From positions 1 to 64,000 of the forward strand of contig WANR01000036.1 of the NCBI GenBank assembly GCA_015521705.1: DNA of 64,000 nt. The letters run 5' to 3'. Of the stretch, positions 44,706-54,267 are shown piece after piece. Every line of letters starts with the position of its first letter. Position 1 is the first letter of the stretch. Source of the stretch: Desulfurococcales archaeon. Its GTDB lineage: Archaea > Thermoproteota > Thermoprotei_A > Sulfolobales > Acidilobaceae. Under the pieces are notes generated by a model, which had not been told where the DNA came from, ran no database searches, and was given only the letters and a program-made list of their open reading frames with translations. The translations under genes and the position numbers were made by a program.

Positions 44706-46392
44706 ACGGTTTGGACAGTCAGAGATAATAGGTGCCCTAATAGTTTTAACAGCCATAATTATGCTACTCCTATTCCTAGCCAATACTATCCTAGTGAGCG
44801 AGGTTGAAGAGTCCTCCAGAAGGGCCAGAGAGGCTTCACTAGAGCTTCAAAAATCGCAGGAGACAATAAGCATAGACCCTGTGACGCAATGCATAACTAA
44901 TACTGGAGGCAAGACGATCTACGTAGTGAGGGTATGGTACGCTAACGGCACAGTAAGGGTTTTGGATCCACCGCTCCCAATAGAACCAGGCTCTACTGAC
45001 TGCTCTATAACCGGAGATCCAAGCGTCGAGGCTATAGTCACTAGCCTTGGCAATGTACTCTTCCTGAAGCCGCAAATAAGCAGTATCCAAGCTGGAACTG
45101 TACAAGCTTTTGCAGAAGAGGCTGGAAGCGTGCTCATAAGGGTACCTCAAGTCGTAGTAGAAGAAAGCATACTCAACCCTGAAGTGGTAAATGTAAGCGA
45201 GGAACTAGTATTGCAGCCTACAGAGCAAAATCCTGGCAGGGGGATGATAAGGTATGTAGATTCCCGCCAGGCAATACTTAGGACAACCTATGAGGGAACT
45301 CAAGGCTTCATGCTACTAGCATGCCTCACGCAAGGCCAGATAAATAGCCTACAGAGTGGAGCTCAAACCCCGCAGACAATAAGCCCTGTAGACATGGTAA
45401 GGGTTAGCAATGTGTATTTCGGGTATGCTACTCGGCCCGACTCTTATAACGTATTAATAACTGGCCTGATCACGCTAAGCTGCTCACCAGACAAGCTCCC
45501 AGTAATAGCGTTCGAGAAAAATGGCGATGTAGACGTGTATATTCTGGGTTCCAATAGCGACACGGGCTATTATAGGATAAAGATATACGGTATAACAGGT
45601 ATTGATACAGGATCTGGCAACTTCAGGTTTAAGTACATCTCTGACACCGTGATCCTCGACACCCAAGATCCCTTAGATGCCCTTGGCTTTTGGTACTATG
45701 GCTATACCAGTACTTCATGCACTAGCCAGAGATATGGAGAGGCATGCGCACAGATATATCTAAGGGGGCCAGTAGATAGGGTTGTAGTATATGAGGATCT
45801 TTATTCAAACTCCGAGTTCAGCTATGAACCATATCTTTTCGTCCTCGACAGTGATGGCAACCAGGTTCCTGAACTCTTGTTCACAACAGAAGAGTTCGAC
45901 TATGGGTACAGGTACGGTTTCGCCGTCCCCTCTTGTTCCGTCGATGATGCAGGTTTCTTGGACGAGTCCACGGATTCCGCGAACGGCCTTTACTTCACGT
46001 TTATTGACCCTGATATAGAGATCAACTCTAGCGAGGTCGCAGCCATCTTCGTGACTGTAAGGCTTTACTTCCATGATACGGAGGGCGGCGACACTGCCTG
46101 TGTAGATAACCCGCGTCAAGGAATTCTAGTGTTTGCCCTGGTAGATGAAACAGGGCGCATAGATAGCTCTTACACCCTGATTTACCAGCAATTAGACGAT
46201 ATAGAAGACACGTGGCCCCCTAATAGGAACTTTGTGACAGACACGTTCTCTGTCACGGTTCCTGATACTGGTAAGATCTACAGGCTACGCATACAGATCA
46301 TAGATCCCTACGGTTTTCCGGGAGGATCAGACGACCTAGACTACACGCTGGCCCTAGAATCGATAGGCGTAGTTATGTTGGCTAGAGAGTGA
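44674..46392 (+). CDS. Type IV pilin-like surface protein, large
   Basis: A 572-residue protein with a class III-type signal: MRSRDLTFTGKRFGQ then SEIIGALIVLTAIIMLLLFLA, where the SE before the hydrophobic helix is typical of archaeal pilins. A coiled stretch (SEVEESSRRAREASLELQKS) follows, then a large beta-rich external region with aromatic and Asp-rich loops (NSDTGYYR, DEFDYGYRYGF-like). GGAGGTGA lies five bases before the ATG, so this start is firm. It probably forms part of a filament or an adhesin with the preceding protein. Pyruvate kinase overlaps its end by four bases. Confidence 0.78.
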   Translation: MRSRDLTFTGKRFGQSEIIGALIVLTAIIMLLLFLANTILVSEVEESSRRAREASLELQKSQETISIDPVTQCITNTGGKTIYVVRVWYANGTVRVLDPPLPIEPGSTDCSITGDPSVEAIVTSLGNVLFLKPQISSIQAGTVQAFAEEAGSVLIRVPQVVVEESILNPEVVNVSEELVLQPTEQNPGRGMIRYVDSRQAILRTTYEGTQGFMLLACLTQGQINSLQSGAQTPQTISPVDMVRVSNVYFGYATRPDSYNVLITGLITLSCSPDKLPVIAFEKNGDVDVYILGSNSDTGYYRIKIYGITGIDTGSGNFRFKYISDTVILDTQDPLDALGFWYYGYTSTSCTSQRYGEACAQIYLRGPVDRVVVYEDLYSNSEFSYEPYLFVLDSDGNQVPELLFTTEEFDYGYRYGFAVPSCSVDDAGFLDESTDSANGLYFTFIDPDIEINSSEVAAIFVTVRLYFHDTEGGDTACVDNPRQGILVFALVDETGRIDSSYTLIYQQLDDIEDTWPPNRNFVTDTFSVTVPDTGKIYRLRIQIIDPYGFPGGSDDLDYTLALESIGVVMLARE

Positions 46393-47801
46393 CTTCTAGG
46401 GAGTGCTACGCCTTGCCGGCCCCGGCAAATACTATGATCTCTAAAGTAATAGCAACTCTGGGGCCTGCATCAGCTAATGCTAGCATCGCCGAGGCTATGG
46501 CTAAAGAGGGTGCTTCAGGTTTCAGGATTAATATGAGTCATGGAAACGAAAAGAGCTGGGACATGCTGGTGTCACTTTGTAGGGGGGTAGAGGAAAAAAC
46601 CGGCCCGTTAGCTCTAATAGCAGATATTGAGGGTCCGAGGATTAGAATATCAAGCATAGAGCCTGTAAGCATAAGGCCTGGCCAGAGGCTTGTTTTTGGG
46701 TTACATGAGGGGGTAAGAGTCAACAAGCCCGCCTTTTTCCAGGCTCTAGAGGAGGGCGACTGGGTTTTAGTAGATGATGGCAGAGTGGAGCTGGTTGTAA
46801 GGAGTGTTTATAGGGATAAAGCCGTTATGGAGGTTGTCAAGGGAGATATTCTAGAGCCTAGGAAGGGGGTAGTTGTAGTTGGCAAGGAGTTCGACCTCCC
46901 GCCGGTTTCCGAGGAGGATGCTCGCATGTTAAGGTTTGTTGCTGCACGGCATTTTAGCCACGTCTTGGCCAGTTTCGTGCGCAACGAGGACGACGTAAGG
47001 GCTGTTAGAGACCATCTGGAAGACCTAGGTAGGAGCGATATTTGGGTGTTCTCTAAGATCGAGACGCCTAGCGGGGTCAGGAATCTCCAGCGCATATTAA
47101 GGGTCTCCGATGGAATAGTCATAGCTAGAGGCGATCTTGGCATGCACTTTCCACTAGAAGAGATCCCTCTGCTCCAGGCAAAGCTTATCGAGTCGTCCAT
47201 AAAAGCTGGAAAACCAGTCGTATTGGCGACAGAGCTATTGACCTCTATGCGTTACTCGCCCCGGCCCACTAGGAGTGAGGTTCTAGACGTCTATGAGGGT
47301 GTGGTTTCGGGTGTAGACGCTTTCCTCTTGACAGGTGAGACCGCCGTAGGCAAGTATCCGGTGGAAGCTGTTAGGTGGGTTGCTAGAATAGTTTCAAGGG
47401 CTCGGTCTAGGATAAAGCCTGGGGCCTTTGCCAAGAGAGAAGAGACTCCTATTGACAGGTTAGCTGAAGGCGTTGTAAAACTCGTTGAAAGCATAGGGGC
47501 CTCACTTGTAATATACTCCAGAACAGGCTCCTTCGCTAGAAGGGTTTCCTCAAACAAGCCTTTAAACACGATATACGTTGGCGTGCCCAATGAGAGGGCG
47601 GCGCGTAAAGTCGCACTGTTATGGGCCTCTGTCCCGGTAGTGATAGGGGAACATGAATATGAGGAGGGGCTCGAGAGAACCCTAAGAGAGCTTTCCAGGC
47701 GGGGCCTACTTCCTAGGGACGCTCCTATAGTGGAGGCTGCATGGTCCAGGGAAGGGGGAACATACCTAATCAGGGTTAGGAACCTTTTAGAGGCCTTATA
47801 A
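46389..47801 (+). CDS. pyk: Pyruvate kinase
   Basis: Phosphoenolpyruvate + ADP to pyruvate + ATP, the last step of glycolysis. 470 residues, normal length. Motifs: MISKVIATLGPAS, RINMSHG, FSKIETPSGV (catalytic Lys), VIARGDLGMHFPLEEIP, ATELLTSMRYSPRPTRSEVLDV and LTGETAVGKYPVEAV. The GTG start overlaps the pilin gene stop by four bases; ATG 46434 (MISKVIA) would give a more usual N-terminus. The C-terminal domain is complete. Linkage of a glycolytic gene to pilin-like genes is unusual and probably only positional. Its end overlaps the convergent phosphoribosyltransferase by 26 bases. Confidence 0.95.
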   Translation: MTSRECYALPAPANTMISKVIATLGPASANASIAEAMAKEGASGFRINMSHGNEKSWDMLVSLCRGVEEKTGPLALIADIEGPRIRISSIEPVSIRPGQRLVFGLHEGVRVNKPAFFQALEEGDWVLVDDGRVELVVRSVYRDKAVMEVVKGDILEPRKGVVVVGKEFDLPPVSEEDARMLRFVAARHFSHVLASFVRNEDDVRAVRDHLEDLGRSDIWVFSKIETPSGVRNLQRILRVSDGIVIARGDLGMHFPLEEIPLLQAKLIESSIKAGKPVVLATELLTSMRYSPRPTRSEVLDVYEGVVSGVDAFLLTGETAVGKYPVEAVRWVARIVSRARSRIKPGAFAKREETPIDRLAEGVVKLVESIGASLVIYSRTGSFARRVSSNKPLNTIYVGVPNERAARKVALLWASVPVVIGEHEYEEGLERTLRELSRRGLLPRDAPIVEAAWSREGGTYLIRVRNLLEAL

Positions 47802-48459
47802 TGCCTCCGGAGACTTCTATGAGCTCGTCTCTACTCAACTTTTCTATGGCCAGGTCCCAGTAGAAGCCTAAGTCGCTTACTCTCACTCCATACCATTCCT
47901 CGAAGAGCTTCTCTAGGGATTCTCTGGTTAGCCCTTCTCTGGCCCTCTTGTCCTCCTTTAGTATTCTTCTTATAAATTGTGTCACGTCCTCTAGCCTCGT
48001 CCAGGGATACTGAAACCATGTCCACTCCTTCACTTCCAGGTAGTAGTAGTCTGGCTTGAGCTTTGCCACGCTGCTTATCCACTGTAGTGTCGCCGTTCTT
48101 ACTTCTGCAGGCTTCCATGACCTCTTTATGAACTCCCTGGCCAGTTCAATGGTGTCCCCTGTATCTACTATGTCATCAACCACTAGGACCCTCTTACCCT
48201 CGGCATCTATTTGGTAGGGGTACTTTAGTATAGCTTTCTCTGCAGCCTTTGCAGCCTCTACCCAATGCTGGCTCTGAACAGCTAGCAGGTCTGTCACGTC
48301 TAGAAAGTCGCAGAGAAGCCTAGCGGGGACGAATCCTCCGCGGGAAACAGCTACTATGATGTCTGGGTTCCATCCAGACTTCTGTATTAATTCTGCAAGG
48401 CCACGGCTCCACTCTACTATCTCGTCCCAGCTAACAAGCTTCACGGGGATTCTAGCCAC
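47776..48459 (-). CDS. Phosphoribosyltransferase (purine salvage type)
   Basis: PRPP-dependent transferase of the xanthine/hypoxanthine/guanine class. The PRPP loop VLVVDDIVDTGDTIELA and the early DIIVAVSRGGFVPARLL are classic. The 227 residues include a C-terminal helical extension (ESLEKLFEEWYGVRVSD). The base used cannot be assigned. Start GTG 48459 after a GGTG site; the 3' end overlaps the pyruvate kinase end. Confidence 0.88.
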   Translation of the reverse strand: MARIPVKLVSWDEIVEWSRGLAELIQKSGWNPDIIVAVSRGGFVPARLLCDFLDVTDLLAVQSQHWVEAAKAAEKAILKYPYQIDAEGKRVLVVDDIVDTGDTIELAREFIKRSWKPAEVRTATLQWISSVAKLKPDYYYLEVKEWTWFQYPWTRLEDVTQFIRRILKEDKRAREGLTRESLEKLFEEWYGVRVSDLGFYWDLAIEKLSRDELIEVSGGIIRPLKGS

Positions 48460-48525
48460 TTATTTTTCACCGTTAAATAGTCAGGTTAGAAAAATAAAAA
48501 ACTTGCTTTCTCTTTCCCACGGAGC

Positions 48526-48885
48526 CTAGGAACTCTCTGTAGGTAGACCCGCCTCCTTCCATCCCTTAAGCCCATCAACGAACCTGTATATGTTGTCGTA
48601 TCCTGCTGCTGCAAGTTTCCTTGAGGCATAGTAGGATGCCTTACACTCCCTGCTGCCGCAATAGACTACTACAGGCCTGTCTCTGGGTATTTCGTTGATC
48701 CTCTTATCTAGGTCCTCCAGAGGTATGCTGATAGCTCCTTTGATGTGCTCTTTATTATAAGAGTCCGGCGACCTGACATCTATTATTAGGGCTCCCTTCT
48801 CTGCTAGGTCACGTGCTTCTTCTACGCCGATCTCTCTGTAAGAACCCAAGATTGTCCACCCGGATCCCGCGCCTCTCCCAGTCAT
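48526..48885 (-). CDS. Rhodanese-like protein
   Basis: Single rhodanese domain of 119 residues. The active-site loop is in VVYCGSRECKASYYASR, with Cys76 as the nucleophile that carries persulfide sulfur; the N-terminal half has ALIIDVRSPDSYNKEHIKGAISIP. It may pass sulfur to cofactor or tRNA thiolation pathways; no partner lies beside it. The start is ATG 48885. Confidence 0.9.
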   Translation of the reverse strand: MTGRGAGSGWTILGSYREIGVEEARDLAEKGALIIDVRSPDSYNKEHIKGAISIPLEDLDKRINEIPRDRPVVVYCGSRECKASYYASRKLAAAGYDNIYRFVDGLKGWKEAGLPTESS

Positions 48886-49007
48886 TATTTGAGGCAGGGC
48901 TTATTGCTTCTATTTAGCTTTCATAAATACTGCGGTCATTATTCCCAGCGTTGTAAAGTATTTTTAGGAACAGAGCTGTATAAGACAAGGACTTGGTGCT
49001 AGCCCCC

Positions 49008-49343
49008 ATGACTGAAACCGTGAAATTCGAGGATTTCGCCAAGCTAGACCTAAGGGTGGGGAGGGTAATCTCAGCAGAGAGGGTCCCCAATAGTAGGAAG
49101 CTCTTAAAGCTCATAGTTGACATAGGTGGCGAGGAAAGACAGATCCTAGCAGGGATAGCCAAGTGGTACAAGCCAGAGGAGTTGGTGGGGAAACTGGTTA
49201 TAGTCATTGCCAACCTGGAACCTAAGAGGATGGCAGGCCTCGTTAGCCAAGGCATGGTACTAGCTGCCCCATGCGGCAACGATGAGAAGCCCGTTCTCCT
49301 AACTGTAGAAGAAGAGACAAGAGTTGGCGCCAGGGTTTGCTGA
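49008..49343 (+). CDS. tRNA-binding domain protein (methionyl-tRNA synthetase beta-subunit type)
   Basis: OB-fold tRNA-binding protein of 111 residues: FEDFAKLDLRVGRVISAERVPNSRKLLKL, EERQILAGIAKWYKPEELVGK and VIVIANLEPKRMAGLVSQGM match the Trbp111/CsaA and MetRS C-terminal domain. In many archaea this domain is separate from the MetRS catalytic subunit, which is not in this window. The frame starts at 48993, but ATG 49008 (MTETVKFED) is more natural. Confidence 0.92.
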   Translation: MTETVKFEDFAKLDLRVGRVISAERVPNSRKLLKLIVDIGGEERQILAGIAKWYKPEELVGKLVIVIANLEPKRMAGLVSQGMVLAAPCGNDEKPVLLTVEEETRVGARVC

Positions 49344-49423
49344 AACCGCTACCAGGCACCTGTCCTCATTCCCCCCTTTACACACGGGGCACGGTGAAAC
49401 CTGAAACAGTTTTACTGTGTCAA

Positions 49424-49837
49424 TTACTCGCCTATGATGGTGACTACGACTTTTCTTCGGCTTCGCGGCCCATCAAGTTCTAGGAGGAATATGTTTTGCC
49501 ACGTGCCTCTAACGAGCCTGCCATTTACTATAGGGAAGCTTCTCGATGCTCCTATAAGGCCTGCTGCTAGATGCGCGTGTGCATTATCGTCTATCCTGTT
49601 GTGCTTCCATGGGCCTCCTGGCTTAAAGATCTCCTTTATCAGGTTTATGTAGTCTTCTAGGAGCCCCGCCTCGTTCTCGTTAGCTATTATGGCTGCAGTT
49701 GCGTGCGGGACGAAAACGTGAACGAGGCCTTTAGAGATACCCGAGTTTTCCACGATTTTTTCGATGTTCCTGGTTATGTCGATTAACTCAAGTCTCTGAG
49801 TGGTTGAGACCTCGATCTCCTTCATGACTACTCTCAT
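49424..49837 (-). CDS. YjbQ/UPF0047 family protein
   Basis: Small conserved protein of the YjbQ family, some members of which have weak thiamine-phosphate synthase activity. 137 residues with VHVFVPHATAAIIANENE, WKHNRIDDNAHAHLAAGLIG and GTWQNIFLLELDGPRSRRKV: the His/Asp/Asn residues form the conserved pocket. Start ATG 49837; ATG 49825 is also possible. It stands alone between convergent and unrelated genes. Confidence 0.9.
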   Translation of the reverse strand: MRVVMKEIEVSTTQRLELIDITRNIEKIVENSGISKGLVHVFVPHATAAIIANENEAGLLEDYINLIKEIFKPGGPWKHNRIDDNAHAHLAAGLIGASRSFPIVNGRLVRGTWQNIFLLELDGPRSRRKVVVTIIGE

Positions 49838-49903
49838 GTTTTCCCACCATTATTTGATCACACTAGGCTTGCCAGGCTAAATCTATGAAAAGCCTACTGG
49901 TCG

Positions 49904-50740
49904 CTAAAGTAGTTTTTTAGCCGCTATAACTGCTGTTATAATAACGTAAATGCTTGTTGTCAGCGGGTCTGTGTTGTACTCTATGATGCTTGTTCCTATG
50001 GTTTTAAGCTTCGTCAAGACGTCTCTAAAGCCTCTTTGTTCAACGCTTGAAATATAGGCTATGCTGTCTTTAAGTGTCCTAGCCGGGTATTCTAGCGCCG
50101 ATTCCAGCCCTATGACGCTGGTGCAGCCTATCATCCTGCAGTGGTAAGAAGCGCCCGGGTACGTGCTTGGAGTCGCCACTATGTAGTCTGGCCTGGGGGG
50201 CATTTTCACTGCGGCCTCCCCGTACTCCTTTAATACCCACTCGAACGCGGTGTCTAGGCTTTCGATTTCCTCTCTAACCCTTTGGGCCCTGAAGCCCTTG
50301 AGGTTTGGCATTATTAGTAGAGAGAAGACCGACATGGAGAGAAGGGGTGCAGGCCCCTCAACTGTTATTCGTTCAACGCTAAGCGACGAGATCTTCTCTT
50401 CGTAGGCGTCATGCAGTTTTGGAGCGATCAGGTATACTCTAAAGCCTGTGAGAGAAGCTGCTTCCGCAGCGTGTACGACTCTCGGATCCCTGCTATTGTA
50501 GGCGAAAACGACCAGGTCTCCGGGTTCCCTGTAAGGGACTAGATGGTAGGCTGCGGTTGCTGCTGATACAAGCTCGGCCCTCTCTCCCGCGTGAAGCACT
50601 CCAAGGTATAGTAAATGGGCTGGGGCCTCGGCTCCAGGCCCATATACTATGATGTGTCCTCCTGTTAGCCTAGGTTTTTCCAGTCTCCGGGCCTCCCCTA
50701 GGGCTCTAACATATAGCTCCTTTATCTTAGACAACTCCAT
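49904..50740 (-). CDS. SIS-like sugar-phosphate-binding protein
   Basis: A 278-residue protein resembling SIS domain (sugar isomerase) proteins: [58 protein letters not shown] are the two Rossmann-like segments where SIS domains bind phosphosugars. It lacks a clear catalytic signature and I cannot name a reaction. ATG 50740 is preferred over the frame start at 50809, because the longer form would overlap MTA phosphorylase by 83 bases; the chosen one overlaps it by 14. Probably co-transcribed with mtnP. Confidence 0.7.
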   Translation of the reverse strand: MELSKIKELYVRALGEARRLEKPRLTGGHIIVYGPGAEAPAHLLYLGVLHAGERAELVSAATAAYHLVPYREPGDLVVFAYNSRDPRVVHAAEAASLTGFRVYLIAPKLHDAYEEKISSLSVERITVEGPAPLLSMSVFSLLIMPNLKGFRAQRVREEIESLDTAFEWVLKEYGEAAVKMPPRPDYIVATPSTYPGASYHCRMIGCTSVIGLESALEYPARTLKDSIAYISSVEQRGFRDVLTKLKTIGTSIIEYNTDPLTTSIYVIITAVIAAKKLL

Positions 50741-51554
50741 GTTCGAGCGCCCTGCAGCAGCTACACTTTGCAGGTTCTGGGCTTCCAGAGAGTTTCGGTA
50801 TGACGTCAAACAGTATCTTCCTGGCTCTGGCGACGTTTTCTTTCATAACCCTTTCAACCTCCTCCGCGGTAACGGGCCTTTCAGCCCAGACGTCATAGTC
50901 TGTTATCATGGCTAGTGTCGCGTAGCATAGCTGAGCTTCGCAGGCTAGGTTGACCTCGGGGACTAAGGTCATCCCTATTATGTCTGCCTTGAAAACTTCC
51001 TTCCAGACCCTGCTTTCTGCTCTCGTGGAGAAGCGCGGGCCCTCTATACACACGTAGGTTCCTCTGTCGTGGACGGGGTACCCGTGCTTTCTAGCAGCCT
51101 CTACGAGCCTCTGCCTTAGATCCTCGCAGAACGGATCTGCCATGCTTACGTGGACAGTTATGGGGCCGTCGTAGAACGTGTAGTGCTTCCTGTTCTTAGT
51201 CATGTCTATGAACTGGTCTGGAACCACGAAGTCTCCCGGCTTGTAGTCCTCTCTGAGGCTTCCGACTGCAGAAACGCTTATGACCCACTTAACACCCAAC
51301 GCCTTTAAAGCCCACAGGTTAGCCCTATAGTTTATTGCATGTGGGGGTAACCTATGGCCCCTACCATGACGCGGGAGGAAAGCCACTTTTACCCCAGAAA
51401 CCTCGCCTACAACGACGAAATCGCTAGGATCCCCGTAGGGCGTTGAGACTCTAACCTCTACGGGTCTTTCAACGATGCCAGGATCGTAGAGGCCAGAGCC
51501 CCCGATGATCCCCACGTGGGCCCTGACGTTTTCAGGCCTGGTTATCTCGTGCAC
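50727..51554 (-). CDS. mtnP: S-methyl-5'-thioadenosine phosphorylase
   Basis: Phosphorolysis of methylthioadenosine to adenine and methylthioribose 1-phosphate, removing the by-product of polyamine synthesis. Motifs: [45 protein letters not shown] and [28 protein letters not shown]. The open frame reaches 51623, but GTG 51554 is the better start: GGTGG lies 6-10 bases upstream and it gives 275 residues, the family length. Pairs functionally with the SpeD-family gene at 43580. A SIS-like gene follows with overlap. Confidence 0.95.
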   Translation of the reverse strand: MHEITRPENVRAHVGIIGGSGLYDPGIVERPVEVRVSTPYGDPSDFVVVGEVSGVKVAFLPRHGRGHRLPPHAINYRANLWALKALGVKWVISVSAVGSLREDYKPGDFVVPDQFIDMTKNRKHYTFYDGPITVHVSMADPFCEDLRQRLVEAARKHGYPVHDRGTYVCIEGPRFSTRAESRVWKEVFKADIIGMTLVPEVNLACEAQLCYATLAMITDYDVWAERPVTAEEVERVMKENVARARKILFDVIPKLSGSPEPAKCSCCRALEHGVV

Positions 51555-51813
51555 GTTTACCACCAACAGGCCAGCCACTACTAGCAAATTGTAGTGCTTC
51601 CTCCCTTTAAACCTCTTACACACTTTAGCGTTTCATCGTTTCTAGGAACCATATACCTAGAATGCCGCCTTCCTTGAGCGGTGCAGCTTTTCCGGCGTGC
51701 TTGCATAGATCGTCTTATCCCACACTATTCAGGGTTCCAGGCGCCACGTTAAGGCTCTTATGGCTTGCGAGAATCTTCCTAATATCAGGATTTATGACGA
51801 CGGGTGAGCCCCT

Positions 51814-52179
51814 GTGGGTGTCAAACAGGTGATCGTTATAAGAAGGGATCTCCAGATGGGCCGGGGAAAGGCTGTAGCCCAGGGAGCCCACGCTGCCTGC
51901 AAGAATCTACTGGGCATTATAATGTCAATGAATGAGAAGTGGAGATCGTGGCTCGATGAATGGCTACGTAGCGGTGAGGAGAAGGTGGTTTTAAAAGTCA
52001 ACTCTGAAAGCGAGCTATTAGAAATTTACAGGAAGGCTATGAGCCGGGGCCTACCCGTGAGCCTGGTAACCGATGCTGGTAGAACCCAGTTACCTCCGGG
52101 AACTAAAACTGCAGTAGCCATAGGGCCTGCCCCTGAAGAGGTGGTAGACGAAATAACGGGCCACCTTAAACTCTACTAA
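51814..52179 (+). CDS. pth2: Peptidyl-tRNA hydrolase 2
   Basis: Cleaves the peptide from stalled peptidyl-tRNA. The archaeal/eukaryotic Pth2 fold is seen in VKQVIVIRRDLQMGRGKAVAQGAHAA (with the conserved Lys-Gly-Lys and Gln-His residues), SRGLPVSLVTDAGRTQLPPGTKT and VAIGPAPEEVVDEITGHLKLY. 121 residues is normal. Its end overlaps the uracil-DNA glycosylase end by four bases on the opposite strand. Confidence 0.95.
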   Translation: MGVKQVIVIRRDLQMGRGKAVAQGAHAACKNLLGIIMSMNEKWRSWLDEWLRSGEEKVVLKVNSESELLEIYRKAMSRGLPVSLVTDAGRTQLPPGTKTAVAIGPAPEEVVDEITGHLKLY

Positions 52180-52889
52180 CCCCTGTTTATCCCTGCTAAC
52201 CTAGCAGCTTCTCTGAAGATTGACACCAGCATGTCAATGGTAAGCAGCCCTGTCCTTACATTTCTTGGGCTTGGATGGTACGAGGCTATGAGCCATCTGG
52301 TTTCGTTATCTAGGTCGAACTTAAGCTTCAATCCATGCCTAAACCTGGTTTTTGGCAGAGCTCCTATAGCGAAAGCCTTGCTTAAAGCCTCTAGCAGGGA
52401 GCCCCATGCTATAGAGCCTAGCGCCACGTAGACCCTTGCCTCTCTCAGTGCTCTCAGCTCCTCCACTAGATACTCCATGCAGTTCCTAACCTCCGAAGCT
52501 AGAGGCCTGTTATCGGGTGGGGCACACTTAACTGCAGCAGTAAGGTAAACACCTCTAAGCCTGAGCCCGTCCATCCTATTAACCGAGTAGGGCTGATTGG
52601 CCAGGCCTACACTATAGAGGGCTCTCATGAGGTTATTAGCAGTCTCGTCACCCGTAAAGACTCTTCCAGTCCTGTTACCTCCATGGGGCGCTGGAGCCAG
52701 GCCCACAACGACTATTCTTGCCAAGGGATCACCGTAGCCAGGCACGGGCTTAGACCAGTAAGGCTCGCCGCGGAACCTAGCCTTGGTTCCAGCTACTTTA
52801 ACTCTGAACTCCACCAGCCTGGGACACTTGCTACAAGTAATCACTTGCCGGTTAATCTCTTCAAGGCTAAGACCTTTTTGGCTAACCAT
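52176..52889 (-). CDS. udgB: Family 5 uracil-DNA glycosylase
   Basis: Excises uracil and other deaminated bases from DNA, with an iron-sulfur cluster. Two N-terminal cysteines (CSKC, residues 19 and 22) and two more near the middle (VKCAPP and RNCMEY) should bind [4Fe-4S]. Active-site motif A is VGLAPAPHGGNRTGRVFTGD and motif B ASYHPSPRN. Motif A has Ala-Pro-Ala without the catalytic Asp/Asn of other families, as in UdgB. 237 residues. Deamination repair is important at high temperature. Start near 52889. Confidence 0.93.
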   Translation of the reverse strand: MVSQKGLSLEEINRQVITCSKCPRLVEFRVKVAGTKARFRGEPYWSKPVPGYGDPLARIVVVGLAPAPHGGNRTGRVFTGDETANNLMRALYSVGLANQPYSVNRMDGLRLRGVYLTAAVKCAPPDNRPLASEVRNCMEYLVEELRALREARVYVALGSIAWGSLLEALSKAFAIGALPKTRFRHGLKLKFDLDNETRWLIASYHPSPRNVRTGLLTIDMLVSIFREAARLAGINRG

Positions 52890-53098
52890 CTAGAAGCCAC
52901 CCCCTTAATCTGATCGTGCCACCTCATGTTTTTGTCTTCTAGGTAATTACGATGTGGGCCTCCATAGGTTCTCCACCAGCTTGGGAGAGCCGCCCAAACA
53001 GTATATAGGGAATGACTGGTTTGATTAATACGCTAGCCAATTCTAGAGGTTAATAAGGACTATAGGCGCAACAGATTCCTGGGGTTTCAGTAGTGCCT

Positions 53099-53587
53099 AT
53101 GGCTAGATTGGGCCTTGTAGTTACCAGCGATAGGATCTACAGAAGAAAGGCTAGGGATGAAAACTTGGAAACCCTGAAAGAGGGCCTGAAAACGAGGCAT
53201 GACGTAGAACTAGAGTTCTACTATACTGTGCCTAATGATCCGTCATTAATAAAAACTATTGTGGACGAAGCGTCTAGATCTTGCGACATTGTAATAGTCA
53301 CTGGGGGGACCGGGGTATCGCCCCGTGACGTTACAGTAGACGCGCTCTCAGAACTAGCTAGAAAAGAGGTAAAAAGCATTGCAGACCTCCTGAGGATCAA
53401 GAGCCTGGACGAAGTGGGCGAGAAAGCGTTCATATCTAGAGCCTCGGCCTTTATAGTGAGAAACGCTATAGTAGTGGCTATACCCGGCAATCCTGGCTCG
53501 CTTAGGATCTTGCTCGGTATACTAGACAAGCTACTCAGACATTTAACCGAAGAACTTAAGGGCACGACAAAGACGCATCTCCTGTAA
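53099..53587 (+). CDS. moaB: MoaB/MogA-family molybdopterin protein
   Basis: Protein of the MoaB/MogA fold, 162 residues, which adenylylates molybdopterin before metal insertion. VVTSDRI starts the fold; DIVIVTGGTGVSPRDVTVDAL and AIVVAIPGNPGSLRILL are the substrate loops. Works with tungsten or molybdenum cofactor assembly and therefore fits the tupABC importer at 32370. I use ATG 53099; GTG 53093 is two codons upstream. Isolated by 200 bases from its neighbours. Confidence 0.9.
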   Translation: MARLGLVVTSDRIYRRKARDENLETLKEGLKTRHDVELEFYYTVPNDPSLIKTIVDEASRSCDIVIVTGGTGVSPRDVTVDALSELARKEVKSIADLLRIKSLDEVGEKAFISRASAFIVRNAIVVAIPGNPGSLRILLGILDKLLRHLTEELKGTTKTHLL

Positions 53588-53640
53588 ACTGGGAAAACGA
53601 TGAACTAGCAGTACAAAGGAGGAAACCTAAGGAGGGAGTT

Positions 53641-54195
53641 TCACAGTATTTTTACGTCCCTCAGCCTCCTTATTATGGTTTTTTCATCCTCGAAGAGTTT
53701 AGCGGTTCTCAGTATTCTATCCTTCTTGACCACTAGTTTACCTCTTTTTATGAGCCTAGAGATCTCTGCTAACCTGTCTAGATCCATTGTTCTACCAGCG
53801 TTAGCTTTTAGCACGATGTGATCCTCCACGCTGATCGTTTTGACCCTTAGATTATTGATCGCCACTCTCTGGCTCTCCCCAATTATTTCCTCTGGCACGT
53901 AGAAGTCGTAGAGATTATCATAGAACTCTACTGGAACTTCTTCCCCGCCGACTCTGATAACAAGCCTTGGCGTGCCAAGCCACGTCTGCCCTAGCACTAT
54001 ATTCCTGGAGGAGGCCAGCTCGAAGAACGCCTGTTCGTCGAAGACGCTTGGATGCTCGCTGAAGACATCTATATCATGCCCCAGATCCCTGGATCCCAGA
54101 GCTATCTCGATGACACTACTACCTATTACTGTGAACCTGAAACCCTCGTCTAGGAGCATCCTGACAGCCTCTACAAAGCCGCGTCTAGAGACCAA
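53641..54195 (-). CDS. Nucleotidyltransferase-fold protein
   Basis: A 184-residue protein with a nucleotidyltransferase beta/alpha start: FVEAVRMLLDEGFRFTVIGSSVIEIALGSRDLGHDIDVFSE, with the metal-binding DID-type pair in HDIDVF. It lacks a toxin partner. The middle (RLVIRVGGEEVPVEFYDNLYDF) carries the third acidic residue. Target unknown. The frame is open to 54231, but a minus-strand TATA box (ACTATATAGG, about 54203-54212) would lie inside that frame, so TTG 54195 is the likely start. Confidence 0.72.
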   Translation of the reverse strand: MVSRRGFVEAVRMLLDEGFRFTVIGSSVIEIALGSRDLGHDIDVFSEHPSVFDEQAFFELASSRNIVLGQTWLGTPRLVIRVGGEEVPVEFYDNLYDFYVPEEIIGESQRVAINNLRVKTISVEDHIVLKANAGRTMDLDRLAEISRLIKRGKLVVKKDRILRTAKLFEDEKTIIRRLRDVKIL

Positions 54196-54267
54196 AGTTA
54201 AACACCTATATAGTGTCCCCTGTTTAAACAATAAATCCCGTAGCCCGTACTATTAAAACAAATTGGT

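Noticed and set aside
54231-54260. Start of the nucleotidyltransferase gene at 54231
   Set aside because: A minus-strand TATA box would lie inside the coding region, so the TTG at 54195 is preferred.
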